NCBI GenBank assembly: GCA_016935695.1
Contig: JAFGQL010000064.1
Location: forward strand, 1-64,000
Direction: 5' to 3'
DNA from: Spirochaetales bacterium
GTDB lineage: Bacteria; Spirochaetota; Spirochaetia; JC444; Marispirochaetaceae
Length of the DNA stretch: 64,000 nucleotides
Part shown: one piece after another, positions 55,049 to 64,000 of the stretch
Layout of the letters: each line of letters starts with the position of its first letter
Numbering within the stretch: position 1 is the first letter of the stretch
Made by a program: the position numbers and the translations under genes
Notes under the pieces: generated by a model
The model's input: only the letters and a program-made list of their open reading frames with translations
Told to the model about the DNA's origin: nothing
Databases searched by the model: none

Positions 55049-57918
55049 TATCGTCGGTTCATATAAGGACAGTCCGGGAAACCACGTTTTTCCGGACTGT
55101 TGTTTTTTCTGCCCTTCTATTGTCCAACCTGTATCTCTATGCCCATGCCCAGAGCATTGAACGCTCGGCGCTTTTTGCCGGCTGTGTCATTCTGGGTATT
55201 TACAGTATCGGCGCCCTTTTGATTGCCTGGCTGGAAGAATTGCTTCATATCCGTATAGAATTTCCCTTCGCAAAATACATTCTCATGTGCAGCGATCTGG
55301 TGCTGGTAACCGCCCTTGGTACCGCGGTTTCCTGGACGGTTAACGGCGGATGGTCCCTCATGGGCAATGAATTCTATTTTACCTACATATTACTGCTCAT
55401 CAGCACCATGCTCAGAAACGACCCCTGGTTCAGTATGTTTACCGCGGTTTTGGGCTTTCTTTTGTATAGCGGCGCCGGATTCCTGGCCGCGTTCCTTGGA
55501 GAAGGATCCCTTCTGTTCCCGTGGAACAGCTTTGTGCTCAATCTTGGCGGACTTTTTGTTTCTGGAATGATCATGTTCTGGACCACCCGTTATGTCAGTG
55601 ATACCCAGGCCGCAGCGGATGAATCCAGGAGCCTGTTCGAGGGCGTCGCCCAGAATATTCCCGGAATTATTTTTCAGCTTGAAGTAAAACCCGGATTCAA
55701 GGAAGTCACTCCGCGGTTCATAAGCGAGAGCGCCTTTACAATCTTCGGGGTGAATAAACAGGACACAGGCAGGCTTGCCCGCTTGAGCGCGTTGATCTTC
55801 AAGGACAATGAGAAAAAGCTGCATGAGCTGGCAAAGGAGGCTCTTGCCGGGGAACAGCCTGTCTCCTTTGAATTTCTTTTATCCCCGAAAGGAAGCGAAC
55901 GGTGGTTTCGCGGGGTTATATCTCCCTTCTTGCAGCACCAGGATATGAACCTGGTAAACGGGCTCCTTCTGGATATTGACGAGTACAAGAAATCCCAGGC
56001 GGAGTTGGAGAAAGCCAAGGAAGAAGCGGAAAGTGCCAACCGGGTTAAGGCCGATTTTCTTGCGACCATGAGCCACGAACTCCGTACCCCTTTGAACGGT
56101 GTTATCGGTATGGTGGACCTGCTTCTCGACAGTTCCCTGAACGCCGAGCAGTCGGAATATTCGGAGACCATCCGCAGTTCGGCGGAGTCCCTGCTTTTTA
56201 TCATTAATGATGTCCTTGACTTTGCCAAACTCGAAGCCGGCAAGCTGCGGATAGAGTCCCGCAGTTTTGATCTGTTTAATATGCTGCAGGTCATTACCGA
56301 GACTTTTCATGTCCAGGCCAGGGCAAAGGGGCTTTGTCTCTACCTTGATTATGATCCGGTCATCCCCGGTTTTCTGATCGGTGACGACAACCGGATAAAG
56401 CAGGTGCTGTACAATCTGGTGAGCAACGCGGTTAAATTCACCACTGAAGGCTGGGTGATTATCAAGGCGCGGCAGGCAGGCCGGAGTGAAGGCTCTGTCA
56501 GTGTCAACTTCTGTATAGAGGACACGGGTATTGGCATTCCTCCGACCCAGATTAACCGAATATTCAGTAAATTCACCCAGGCTGATTCCTCCATTACGCG
56601 CAAATACGGCGGAACAGGGCTGGGCCTTTCGATTTCCCGGGAGCTGGTATCCCTTTTAGGCGGCGACCTGCAGGTGACAAGCGCCGAGGGGCGGGGTTCT
56701 TCTTTTGATTTCACCCTGACGATGGTTTTAGATACCGGAAGAAAGGAGCAGCACCCGCCGGATCTGGGCGGAATGAACATAACCCTTATAGATTCTGACT
56801 ACGGCCGGAGGGAAGCGGTCAGAAAGTTCCTGGAGCATTACCATGCCTGTGTGCGGACCGAAGGCCAGCCGGGTTTTATAGACACCGAAACTGACGGAAT
56901 TGTTATATCCGACGGCAATCCCGTATCCCTGTGTACAGCCCTTGAAGCAGGCACGGATAGGGAAAACCTTGTCAGGTGCAGTCTTGTCTGCGCTCCCGAC
57001 GCAGACAAGCGTGCATCGGTCATACACAGCATAACGGCAGACTGGATTCTGCTATCAGCGCCTCTGGACTACCGGAAACTTCTATCGGCTCTCTGCGGAG
57101 GTGTCCAGTCCGGTTTCCCTGCCTGCGATGAGGCTCCCGTCGAGGATGCATCCGCCCGGGTGCTGCTTGCCGAAGACAATCCGGTGAACCGCCGGGTTTT
57201 AAGCAAGATGCTGACAAAATTCGGCTGTACCGTTGACTATGCGGAAAACGGACTCAAAGCTATTGAGCTTTGTGATCCCCGGGTCCACCAGCTTGTGTTT
57301 ATGGATTGCCAAATGCCCGAGCTCGACGGCTTGGAGGCGGTGAAGCGCCTCCGGTCCCGCGGGATTGACCTCCCGGTCATTGCCATAACGGGCCATGCCC
57401 TTCCCGGAGACCGGGACCGGTTCCTGGCCGCGGGAATGAACGACTATGTGAGCAAGCCCGTAAAGGCCAATGATATTCTGCAAGTACTGCGGAAATGGGC
57501 GCCGTCGGCAGACCGGGATGCAGACCACAACAGGCACGCTTACCTGCAGGAAGCTGCCGGCGCAGTGTTTGATCCCGAGTCTGCCGGAAAAGCGATCGGC
57601 GGCGGTGTTGAGGATATTGTGGAGATTGTCAGCCTGTTTTTGTCGGACAACCCTCCGCGGGTTAAGGCTTTTCTGAGGGACTGGAAAAAATTGCCCAGAA
57701 GCGAGTGTTCCCGGTTTTTTCACCGTATTAATGGAGCCGCGTCAGCCCTTCACGCCCATACCTTCCGGGAACAGTGCGAGAAACTGGAGCTTGGCTGCAC
57801 CGATATGGATGAAACAGAGCTCTCTGCGGAAATTCACAGGTGGGCAGCAGGCTTTGATGAGCTGGTAACAGACTTGCGAAGATGGCTCCGGGAAAAATCC
57901 GCAGTTCAATCCCCGTGA
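55045..57918 (+). CDS. Hybrid sensor histidine kinase (TM-PAS-HisKA-HATPase-REC-HPt)
   Basis: A 957-residue protein. The N-terminal 190 residues carry about five or six TM segments. A PAS-like region (about 195-310) and a coiled coil lead to HisKA with the phosphorylation site His344 (FLATMSHELRTPLNG), then HATPase_c (DTGIGIP, GGTGLGLSI). A weak receiver-like stretch follows (about 570-690), then a good receiver with Asp754 (VFMDCQMPELDG) and Lys in VSKPV. A C-terminal HPt domain has His893 (FFHRINGAAS). Starts at TTG 55045, overlapping the serA stop (TTGA), which implies coupled translation with serA. The final response regulator and the signal are unknown. Confidence 0.93.
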   Translation: MISSVHIRTVRETTFFRTVVFSALLLSNLYLYAHAQSIERSALFAGCVILGIYSIGALLIAWLEELLHIRIEFPFAKYILMCSDLVLVTALGTAVSWTVNGGWSLMGNEFYFTYILLLISTMLRNDPWFSMFTAVLGFLLYSGAGFLAAFLGEGSLLFPWNSFVLNLGGLFVSGMIMFWTTRYVSDTQAAADESRSLFEGVAQNIPGIIFQLEVKPGFKEVTPRFISESAFTIFGVNKQDTGRLARLSALIFKDNEKKLHELAKEALAGEQPVSFEFLLSPKGSERWFRGVISPFLQHQDMNLVNGLLLDIDEYKKSQAELEKAKEEAESANRVKADFLATMSHELRTPLNGVIGMVDLLLDSSLNAEQSEYSETIRSSAESLLFIINDVLDFAKLEAGKLRIESRSFDLFNMLQVITETFHVQARAKGLCLYLDYDPVIPGFLIGDDNRIKQVLYNLVSNAVKFTTEGWVIIKARQAGRSEGSVSVNFCIEDTGIGIPPTQINRIFSKFTQADSSITRKYGGTGLGLSISRELVSLLGGDLQVTSAEGRGSSFDFTLTMVLDTGRKEQHPPDLGGMNITLIDSDYGRREAVRKFLEHYHACVRTEGQPGFIDTETDGIVISDGNPVSLCTALEAGTDRENLVRCSLVCAPDADKRASVIHSITADWILLSAPLDYRKLLSALCGGVQSGFPACDEAPVEDASARVLLAEDNPVNRRVLSKMLTKFGCTVDYAENGLKAIELCDPRVHQLVFMDCQMPELDGLEAVKRLRSRGIDLPVIAITGHALPGDRDRFLAAGMNDYVSKPVKANDILQVLRKWAPSADRDADHNRHAYLQEAAGAVFDPESAGKAIGGGVEDIVEIVSLFLSDNPPRVKAFLRDWKKLPRSECSRFFHRINGAASALHAHTFREQCEKLELGCTDMDETELSAEIHRWAAGFDELVTDLRRWLREKSAVQSP

Positions 57919-57996
57919 CAGGCACCAGGTGTTTTCATTGCTCAACTTGACGGTATCTGGTATGGTGATGCAACCTTTAAGCTGCCGGAGTTGAGT

Positions 57997-59022
57997 ATGA
58001 AGAATTTATGCCCCCGTATCGCCGCTGTATGCGCTATTGCCGTACTGTTGGCCGTTGTCGCGTCCTGTTCGGGAACCCCGTCCCTGGATGAAGGACTGTA
58101 TGCAAAGATAGAAACGAACAGGGGAGACATATACCTGTTCCTTGAATATGAAAAAATGCCTCTGACGGTATCCAACTTTGTCGGTCTGGCGGAAGGGAGC
58201 TTTTCCCATTCCCGGGGCGATGATACCCCCTTTTATGACGGGCTGACCTTTCACCGGGTAATTGATGAGTTCATGATCCAGGGAGGCTGCCCCAAAGGTG
58301 ACGGTACCGGCGGTCCCGGGTATACCTTTCCCGATGAGTTCCATCCTGATCTGCGTCATAACGGTCCCGGAATACTCTCCATGGCAAATGCGGGGCCGAA
58401 TACCAACGGCAGTCAGTTCTTTATCACCCATGTCCCGACAGACTGGCTCGACGGTAAACATGCTGTCTTTGGCCATGTTGCGGAAGGAATGGATGTTGTA
58501 AACTCCATAGTCCAGGGTGACCAGATAAAAAAGGTGAAGATCCTGCGTATCGGCGACGGCGCCAAAGCCTTTGCGGTGACAGAAGAGGAGTTTCAAGCCT
58601 TGTCGGATAAAGGTTTTGAACGACAGATGGAGCAGGCCCGGGTCAAGCTGGAAAACGACCTGGCGCTTATAGAGGAGCAGTTTCCCGATGCCGCGGTTAC
58701 TGATTCCGGTCTCAAGTATGAAATCATCACCCGGGGCAGCGGGAGCGCAACCCCTCAGTCTGATTCAACAGTTGATATCTACTTTGAGCTGAAACTTCTG
58801 GACGGCACCCTGATTGATTCGAACATGGGAAAGGAACCGGTTTCCTTCGTACTGAATCAGGTCATTCCCGGCTGGAGCGAAGGTCTTTCCATGATGCGCA
58901 GGGGGGAAACCAGACGCCTCATAATCCCTCCGGAACTGGGCTATGGTTCTCAGGGCTATCCCGGGGTCATTCCTCCGGACGCCTATCTGGTGTTCACTGT
59001 TGAACTGATTTCATTTGAATAA
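57997..59022 (+). CDS. Lipoprotein cyclophilin-FKBP fusion peptidyl-prolyl isomerase
   Basis: A 341-residue protein. A signal peptide ends in a lipobox (VVASC, Cys24). The cyclophilin domain (about 35-190) has [18 protein letters not shown], and [12 protein letters not shown]. The FKBP domain (about 230-341) has [29 protein letters not shown] helical linker joins them. The FKBP start [12 protein letters not shown] lacks the usual H-Y-T-G, so its isomerase site may be weakened. Dual-family immunophilins with this order are known in spirochaetes. The ATG at 57997 has GGAG 6 bases upstream. Role: folding of periplasmic or surface proteins. It is 15 bases before its paralogue. Confidence 0.9.
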   Translation: MKNLCPRIAAVCAIAVLLAVVASCSGTPSLDEGLYAKIETNRGDIYLFLEYEKMPLTVSNFVGLAEGSFSHSRGDDTPFYDGLTFHRVIDEFMIQGGCPKGDGTGGPGYTFPDEFHPDLRHNGPGILSMANAGPNTNGSQFFITHVPTDWLDGKHAVFGHVAEGMDVVNSIVQGDQIKKVKILRIGDGAKAFAVTEEEFQALSDKGFERQMEQARVKLENDLALIEEQFPDAAVTDSGLKYEIITRGSGSATPQSDSTVDIYFELKLLDGTLIDSNMGKEPVSFVLNQVIPGWSEGLSMMRRGETRRLIIPPELGYGSQGYPGVIPPDAYLVFTVELISFE

Positions 59023-59037
59023 GGAAGGAGCTGTACA

Positions 59038-59979
59038 ATGCAGGACGGACTGTACGCGAAAATAACCACAAACAAAGGGGACATAATTGCTTCCCTGGAA
59101 TATAAAAAGGTGCCTGTGACGGTATCCAATTTCGTCGGATTGGCCGAAGGTACCATTGATCATTCACGGGGAGAAGGAACCCCGTTTTATGACGGACTTA
59201 CGTTTCACCGGGTCATCCCCGATTTCATGATACAGACCGGCTGTCCCCAGGGAACAGGTACCGGCGGGCCGGGCTACCGCTTTGCCGATGAGTTTCATCC
59301 CGACTTGAAGCACAAGGGCCCCGGTGTCCTTTCCATGGCAAATGCAGGCCCCGGCACCAACGGCAGCCAGTTTTTCATTACCCATGTTAAAACCGACTGG
59401 CTGGACGGAAAGCATGCTGTGTTCGGCTTTGTGACAGAAGGCCAGGCTGTCGTTGATGCCATAGAGCAGGGCGATACCATCGAGGGTGTAGAGATACTGC
59501 GTGTAGGAGACGAGGCTGAATCCTTTTTTGTGACCCAGGAGAGTTTCGAGGCTATGCAGGCCGAGGCTGCCACAGCAGCAAAAAGCGCGCAAGAACGCGC
59601 CGACAAGGACATAATTGCCGTGATCGAGGCCCGCTTCAAAGACGGAAAGAAGACCGCCACGGGGATCTGGTACAAGATACTCAAAGAAGGTTCAGGAGCC
59701 ACGCCTCCAAAAGGAGCCCAGGTGAGTGTTCATTATACCGGCATGTTCCTTGACGGAAAGGTGTTCGACAGTTCCATTGCCCGGGGCACGCCTTTCACAT
59801 TTCCCGCGGGTGCCGGCCGTGTAATTCCCGGCTGGGATGAGACGGTACTTGCCATGAAAAAGGGCGAAATGCGGAGTATTGTCCTTCCGCCAGGGCTGGC
59901 ATACGGCAGCGCAGGAGCGGGAGGCGTTATTCCTCCGAACGCTTACCTGGCATTTGAAATTGAGCTTCTGGATTTCTGA
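59038..59979 (+). CDS. Cytoplasmic cyclophilin-FKBP fusion peptidyl-prolyl isomerase
   Basis: A 313-residue protein without a signal peptide, so probably cytoplasmic. The cyclophilin domain (about 4-160) keeps [20 protein letters not shown] and [11 protein letters not shown]; the FKBP domain (about 215-313) keeps the catalytic pattern [16 protein letters not shown] and [29 protein letters not shown] coiled linker of about 50 residues lies between. It is clearly a tandem paralogue of the lipoprotein upstream, with the complete FKBP motif. A strong GGAAGGAG site precedes the ATG. It ends 12 bases from a convergent gene. Confidence 0.92.
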   Translation: MQDGLYAKITTNKGDIIASLEYKKVPVTVSNFVGLAEGTIDHSRGEGTPFYDGLTFHRVIPDFMIQTGCPQGTGTGGPGYRFADEFHPDLKHKGPGVLSMANAGPGTNGSQFFITHVKTDWLDGKHAVFGFVTEGQAVVDAIEQGDTIEGVEILRVGDEAESFFVTQESFEAMQAEAATAAKSAQERADKDIIAVIEARFKDGKKTATGIWYKILKEGSGATPPKGAQVSVHYTGMFLDGKVFDSSIARGTPFTFPAGAGRVIPGWDETVLAMKKGEMRSIVLPPGLAYGSAGAGGVIPPNAYLAFEIELLDF

Positions 59980-59991
59980 CGGCGCAAGGGG

Positions 59992-61068
59992 TTATTCCAG
60001 TGAGGAAAACCCCTTGTCTGCATCTTCCACATACACAGACAGTTCCTCTGACGCTTTTCTCAATTCTTCCAGAGTAGCCTGTTCCAGAGCGTTTTCCAGT
60101 TCCGATGTTTTCAGGCGGGCTATTTCCAGCTGAAGATGGCGCAATCCCTGGACTGATGAATCCAGCCTCAGTGTGATAATTTCCCTGCGTTCCTCCAGTT
60201 TCCGTACCGACTGTTCGTGACGGGACAGGGTTTGCAGGGTCTTTCCGTATTCTATGCGAAGCGTCTCTGATGCCGCAGCGGCCTGGCGGTCGGTCACCTC
60301 GCGAATCTGGCCGGTAATGGATGAAAGGGGGTGGGCTCTAAGGACCTCTTCGATTTCCACTTTTTTGCGGGCAAGTTCACCGATGCTTCGTACATATCCT
60401 TCAAGAACCGGCAGAATCTCTGCTGCCTGTTCCTGTATGATGAGGCCTCCGGATGAGAGGGCTTTCCGTATACCCTGTTCGAGTTCCTGTGCTTCCTGCA
60501 GCTCATTATTCCGGGCTCCGGAAGACGGTTGACGTACTCCTGCCTCCGAAAGCAGTCGTTTTTTCAGCCGGGCAAGTTTCGCGAAATGAGGCAGGGCGTG
60601 AATGCTCAACCCCATGGCCAACACGGCGGCGGGAATAAGCCACCATTGAAACCGTACCCCTGTTATGGCATTTATCATGAAAAGATAACCCGACACTGAA
60701 GCTGCCGCCGTCGCGTGCTGTCTGAACGCGCCCCGGGAGGCACAGAACCTGTGGAAAGCCGAAAGCCCCTTTTTACCCAGGCCTGTGAACTTTTTGATAT
60801 ACCGGGATTTGAACACGGTGTTGCGCAGGTGGGTATAATGATGGGCGATGCCTATTCCCCATGCACCAAGGGGATAGAGAAACCAGGGATGGTGACGCGT
60901 CAGAAACGCCCATAAAAAAAATAACAGACCGTTAACACAGGCGAATGCCAACAGGTGGGTTTTGAATGCCAGGCGTGCGCCATCGGCGTGCTGTTCAAGC
61001 TGCAGGTTATAATCCCCGGCCGCCCCAACATTGCGGTCGGCCGGACGGTTTTCTATCTGTTTTTCCAT
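59992..61068 (-). CDS. Duplicated 2TM-domain protein with coiled-coil C-terminus
   Basis: A 358-residue protein of unknown function. A 2TM domain (about residues 35-85, with HHYTHLRNTVF) is followed by a second hydrophobic pair (about 118-160, YLFMINAITGVRFQWWLI...). The C-terminal 200 residues are helical and coiled-coil with short charged repeats. It lies 15 bases after ftsH on the same strand, so it is probably part of the ftsH operon. Possible role as a membrane adaptor for FtsH, but this is inference only. Confidence 0.7.
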   Translation of the reverse strand: MEKQIENRPADRNVGAAGDYNLQLEQHADGARLAFKTHLLAFACVNGLLFFLWAFLTRHHPWFLYPLGAWGIGIAHHYTHLRNTVFKSRYIKKFTGLGKKGLSAFHRFCASRGAFRQHATAAASVSGYLFMINAITGVRFQWWLIPAAVLAMGLSIHALPHFAKLARLKKRLLSEAGVRQPSSGARNNELQEAQELEQGIRKALSSGGLIIQEQAAEILPVLEGYVRSIGELARKKVEIEEVLRAHPLSSITGQIREVTDRQAAAASETLRIEYGKTLQTLSRHEQSVRKLEERREIITLRLDSSVQGLRHLQLEIARLKTSELENALEQATLEELRKASEELSVYVEDADKGFSSLE

Positions 61069-61083
61069 GAAAAAAGCCTACGC

Positions 61084-62988
61084 TCATTTTCCTAAAAGAG
61101 CAAGGAATTCCTTCTGTTCCAGCACCTCTTTTTCCAACAGAACCCCGGCGATTTCTTTCAGTTTTTCCTGATGTTCTTCCAGAATCTGCAGGACACGCTC
61201 GTACCGGGAAGCTATGACCCGCGCAATCTCATCGTCTATGTACTGCTGGGTGGCTTCGGAATATTCCTTCTGCATGTAGGGGTTTTCCATAGGGTTCAGA
61301 AACTGGTTTCCCCGTTTTGTCAGCGCTACGTTTTTGAAGCGTTCGCTCATACCGTATTCGGTAATCATGTTGCGGACAATGTCGGTAGCCCTGGTGAGGT
61401 CGTTGGAAGCGCCTGTAGAGATCTTCTTGAAAATGAAGTCTTCCGCGGCGCGGCCTCCTAAGAGAACATCGATACGCCCCAAAAGCTCGTCTTCTGTCAT
61501 CAGGTACCGGTCTTCTTCGGGCATCTGCAGGGTGTAGCCGAGGGCACCCAGGCCTCTGGGGACGATGCTTATTTTGGTGACCGGATCCGCGCCTTCTGTC
61601 AACGCCGCGATCAGGGCGTGGCCTGTTTCGTGGTAGGCGATGACTTTCCGCTCCTTGGGGTTGATGAGTTTGTTCTTTTTTTCAAGGCCGGCAATGACTT
61701 TTTCTATGGCGTCGGAAAAGTCACTGTGGGCGACTTTTTTCCTGCCGTTTCGGACGGCAAGCAGGGCGGCTTCGTTGACAATGTTCGCCAGATCGGCCCC
61801 CACCATGCCCGGGGTCATTTTTGCCACCTGAGTAAGATCGATATCATCGCCGAGCTTCACGTTTTTTGAGTGAATTCGTAAAATTGCTTCCCGGCCCGCG
61901 GCATCGGGTTTGTCAACAAGGACCTGTCGGTCGAAACGGCCGGGGCGCAGGAGGGCCGGGTCGAGGATCTCCGGTCTGTTTGTCGCTGCGAGGATGATGA
62001 CACCGCTGGTGGCATCGAACCCGTCCATTTCCACTAAAAGCTGGTTGAGGGTCTGTTCACGCTCATCGTTGGATGAAATGGCGTTTGCCCTGCTTTTTCC
62101 GATGGCATCGAGTTCGTCTATGAAAATTATGCAGGGCGCTTTTTCCCGGGCCTGCTTGAACAGGTCCCTGACCCTGGCTGCGCCTACTCCCACGAACATT
62201 TCCACGAAATCTGCGCCGCTCATTCTGAAGAACGGTACATGGGCTACACCTGCTACCGCCCGGGCAAGCAGCGTTTTTCCTGTTCCCGGCACGCCGACCA
62301 GGAGTACACCTTTCGGAATTTTTCCGCCGATGGAGAGGTATTTATCGGGATTTTTAAGAAAATCTACAACTTCCTCCAGTTCGGCTTTTGCTTCATCCGC
62401 CCCGGCGACATCGGTAAAATCAACGCCGGTTTCACCTTCCGCCACAATTTTTGAACGGTTTCTGCCGAAGGTCATTGCGTTTTCGCCCATATTGCCGATA
62501 CGTTTGAACATGAAGCGCCAGAAGATGAACATGATACCCAGAGGCAGTACCCAGCTTAAAAGAAGATTCAGCATCACCGGCTCTTTTTTCACGATAGCCT
62601 CGTATACAATGCCTTTTTCGTCCAGAAGCGGTATAAATGACGGGTCATTGACAGGTACAGTACGGTATACGTCGGTCACACCGCCGAACCCGGTGTTTTG
62701 GGAGGTGCTTTGCGTAAAGCCCAGATAGTAATCATGTGTCAGCTGGACCCGCCGAATGGTGCCGTCCTCTACCAGGGTTTTGAATTGGCTGAAACTGATG
62801 ATCTGCTGCTGATTGACGGCCCTGTTCATGACAAGTTCGTTCACCAGAGTCAGGAGAACGAGTGCGGCGATGAAGTACCAGATAGAAAAGCGGAATTTTC
62901 CGTGACGGAACATGTCCATGAAGGATTCCGGTTCCTGATCAGAGTCTTTCTTTTTCCATTTGTCATCCGGCGGCTGCTTTGATTCCAT
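61084..62988 (-). CDS. ftsH: ATP-dependent zinc metalloprotease FtsH
   Basis: About 634 residues. Two TM segments (near 34-54 and 144-164 from the 62988 start) flank a periplasmic domain. The AAA domain has Walker A GVPGTGKT, Walker [12 protein letters not shown] and the SRH region [19 protein letters not shown]; the protease active site is HETGH with the downstream Asp in the usual place. It degrades misfolded membrane and some cytosolic proteins. The ATG at 62988 has GGAG 9 bases upstream; the ATG at 63003 (5 more residues) has no ribosome-binding site. Operon with the 2TM protein. Confidence 0.97.
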   Translation of the reverse strand: MESKQPPDDKWKKKDSDQEPESFMDMFRHGKFRFSIWYFIAALVLLTLVNELVMNRAVNQQQIISFSQFKTLVEDGTIRRVQLTHDYYLGFTQSTSQNTGFGGVTDVYRTVPVNDPSFIPLLDEKGIVYEAIVKKEPVMLNLLLSWVLPLGIMFIFWRFMFKRIGNMGENAMTFGRNRSKIVAEGETGVDFTDVAGADEAKAELEEVVDFLKNPDKYLSIGGKIPKGVLLVGVPGTGKTLLARAVAGVAHVPFFRMSGADFVEMFVGVGAARVRDLFKQAREKAPCIIFIDELDAIGKSRANAISSNDEREQTLNQLLVEMDGFDATSGVIILAATNRPEILDPALLRPGRFDRQVLVDKPDAAGREAILRIHSKNVKLGDDIDLTQVAKMTPGMVGADLANIVNEAALLAVRNGRKKVAHSDFSDAIEKVIAGLEKKNKLINPKERKVIAYHETGHALIAALTEGADPVTKISIVPRGLGALGYTLQMPEEDRYLMTEDELLGRIDVLLGGRAAEDFIFKKISTGASNDLTRATDIVRNMITEYGMSERFKNVALTKRGNQFLNPMENPYMQKEYSEATQQYIDDEIARVIASRYERVLQILEEHQEKLKEIAGVLLEKEVLEQKEFLALLGK

Positions 62989-63118
62989 CCTTATGTTCTC
63001 CATTGTGCGGTCTTAGGTTATAGCCCTTATTGTGTATACTGTTATCCTATGGTTTAAAAATAGGCACATCTGGTGTATTAAGCAAGAATCTTTTAGAATT
63101 ATTACTTCGGAGGTAGTA

Positions 63119-64000
63119 ATGAGTATTATCCTGTTGTCCGCCCTTGTGGTTGCTGCCGTGAGCTCCGGTTTCCTTTCCGTGTACGCGGCCCGGCGTTCGA
63201 ATACTCATCACTCAAACACCCTCTCGGCCATGCTGGCCCTCCTTATGCTGTGGTCCGCCGCCTATTTCCTTCAGCTTGTCCTTCCCGGTGTCGGCCTGAA
63301 ACTATTGTTCTCCAATATAACCTTTGTGTTTATTCCCTTTGTCCCGGTATTGTGGTTTGTGTTTTCAATGCAGTATGCGGGATACGAACAAAAGGTGACT
63401 GCCAAAAACATGTGGCCCCTTTTCTGTATTCCTGTCGGTGTCCAGTTTGGTATCTGGACAGACGCCCATCTCCACTGGTTCCGGGACGGAGTCATACTGG
63501 AAACCCAGGGACCTATTACCAATATTGTTATCGACTACTCCCACATTTTCTGGATTCACGCTACTTACTCCTATCTTCTTCTTTTTCTTGGGGTGTTTTT
63601 TATCATACGTAAAGTGATCAATACTCCCCAGGTGCCGGTAACCCAGGCGCTTCTTCTTCTTGGTGCCTGTTTTATTCCCTTTGCGGTAAACATGGTGTAT
63701 CTGTTTGTCAGGGGCACTACCAGCGATATCGTTGACTGGACCCCGGTGTCATTGTCCGCGTCGGGCATCATGCTGAGTTACGCTACCTTGAAATTCAGGC
63801 TTCTGGAACCGTCCCCCGTTGCGTATACCTACCTGTTTGAATCCATGAACGAGGGAATTCTTGTTCTTGACCATGAAAATACGGTGATAGACGCGAACCC
63901 CGCGGCGGCACTCCTTCTTTCCGTTCCCCTTCACATGATGATCGGGATGGACGCCATGAGCATTCCCGTGTTTGAACAGGACAGGGACATGTTGTCAGAA
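63119..64000 (+). CDS. 7TM-histidine-kinase-type sensor with PAS domain (C-terminus beyond window)
   Basis: 294 residues visible, open to the window end. GGAGG lies 5 bases before the ATG at 63119. The first 220 residues form a seven-helix membrane domain of the HisKA_7TM type (for example NITFVFIPFVPVLWFVFSMQYAG). A PAS domain begins near residue 237 (LFESMNEGILVLDHENTVIDANPAAALLL). The output module (kinase, GGDEF or phosphatase) lies beyond the window. Divergent from ftsH, with a 130-base gap. Confidence 0.88.
   Translation, partial: MSIILLSALVVAAVSSGFLSVYAARRSNTHHSNTLSAMLALLMLWSAAYFLQLVLPGVGLKLLFSNITFVFIPFVPVLWFVFSMQYAGYEQKVTAKNMWPLFCIPVGVQFGIWTDAHLHWFRDGVILETQGPITNIVIDYSHIFWIHATYSYLLLFLGVFFIIRKVINTPQVPVTQALLLLGACFIPFAVNMVYLFVRGTTSDIVDWTPVSLSASGIMLSYATLKFRLLEPSPVAYTYLFESMNEGILVLDHENTVIDANPAAALLLSVPLHMMIGMDAMSIPVFEQDRDMLSE

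Overview
The window reads as chromosomal DNA of a free-living spirochaete (Spirochaetales-like, moderate GC). I infer this from the gene set: a very acidic TPR membrane protein resembling the periplasmic-flagellar collar protein FlcA, a cyclophilin-FKBP fusion of the type reported in Treponema, many lipoproteins, and large sensory proteins. I see 40 protein genes, two of them cut by the window edges. I found no rRNA, tRNA, insertion sequence, phage gene or CRISPR array. Genes are tightly packed; the longest gaps are about 265 bases (before gap) and 244 bases (before amtB), and both carry promoter-like elements. No stretch over 300 bases lacks a gene.

Layout. 1-4056: a partner-switching signalling cluster (membrane SpoIIE/PP2C phosphatase, STAS protein, ATP-binding anti-sigma-like kinase), facing a pseudo-receiver/HATPase/cyclic-nucleotide-binding fusion, followed by a ChaN/TraB-like membrane protein. 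5369-12287 (minus): MoxR ATPase, DUF58, transglutaminase-like membrane protein, PQQ-repeat lipoprotein and a CDF metal transporter. 12554-13582: a divergent gap with a good promoter and terminator. 13627-21766 (minus): alpha-2-macroglobulin plus pbpC, a periplasmic defence/peptidoglycan pair. 21993-27524 (plus): TetR regulator, RND/MMPL transporter, LolA-like protein and outer-membrane protein, a translationally coupled export operon. 27533-32873: a methyltransferase, a secreted glycogen-binding-domain protein, and the FlcA-like protein.

32983-34648 (minus): glnK-amtB behind an exact-spacing sigma-54 promoter. 34893-47144 (minus): an orphan LacI-type sensor fused to a GAF-like domain, an 1866-residue Ig-like lipoprotein with its barrel/transglutaminase/TPR partner, and a PHP-glycosyltransferase fusion. 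47306-51582: D-lactate-type dehydrogenase, ppnP, a six-TM chemoreceptor and leuB. 51694-59979: a cupin divergent from a Rex repressor with a consensus Rex operator between them, then serC, serA, a hybrid histidine kinase whose start overlaps the serA stop, and two tandem cyclophilin-FKBP fusions (one lipoprotein, one without a signal). 59992-62988 (minus): ftsH and a 2TM/coiled-coil protein. From 63119: the start of a 7TM sensor with a PAS domain, cut by the window end.

There is no single obviously new system. The most unusual items are the pseudo-receiver/HATPase/cNMP fusion beside the partner-switching genes, the sensor with no DNA-binding or output domain, the tandem dual-family immunophilins, and the sigma-54 and Rex control elements.
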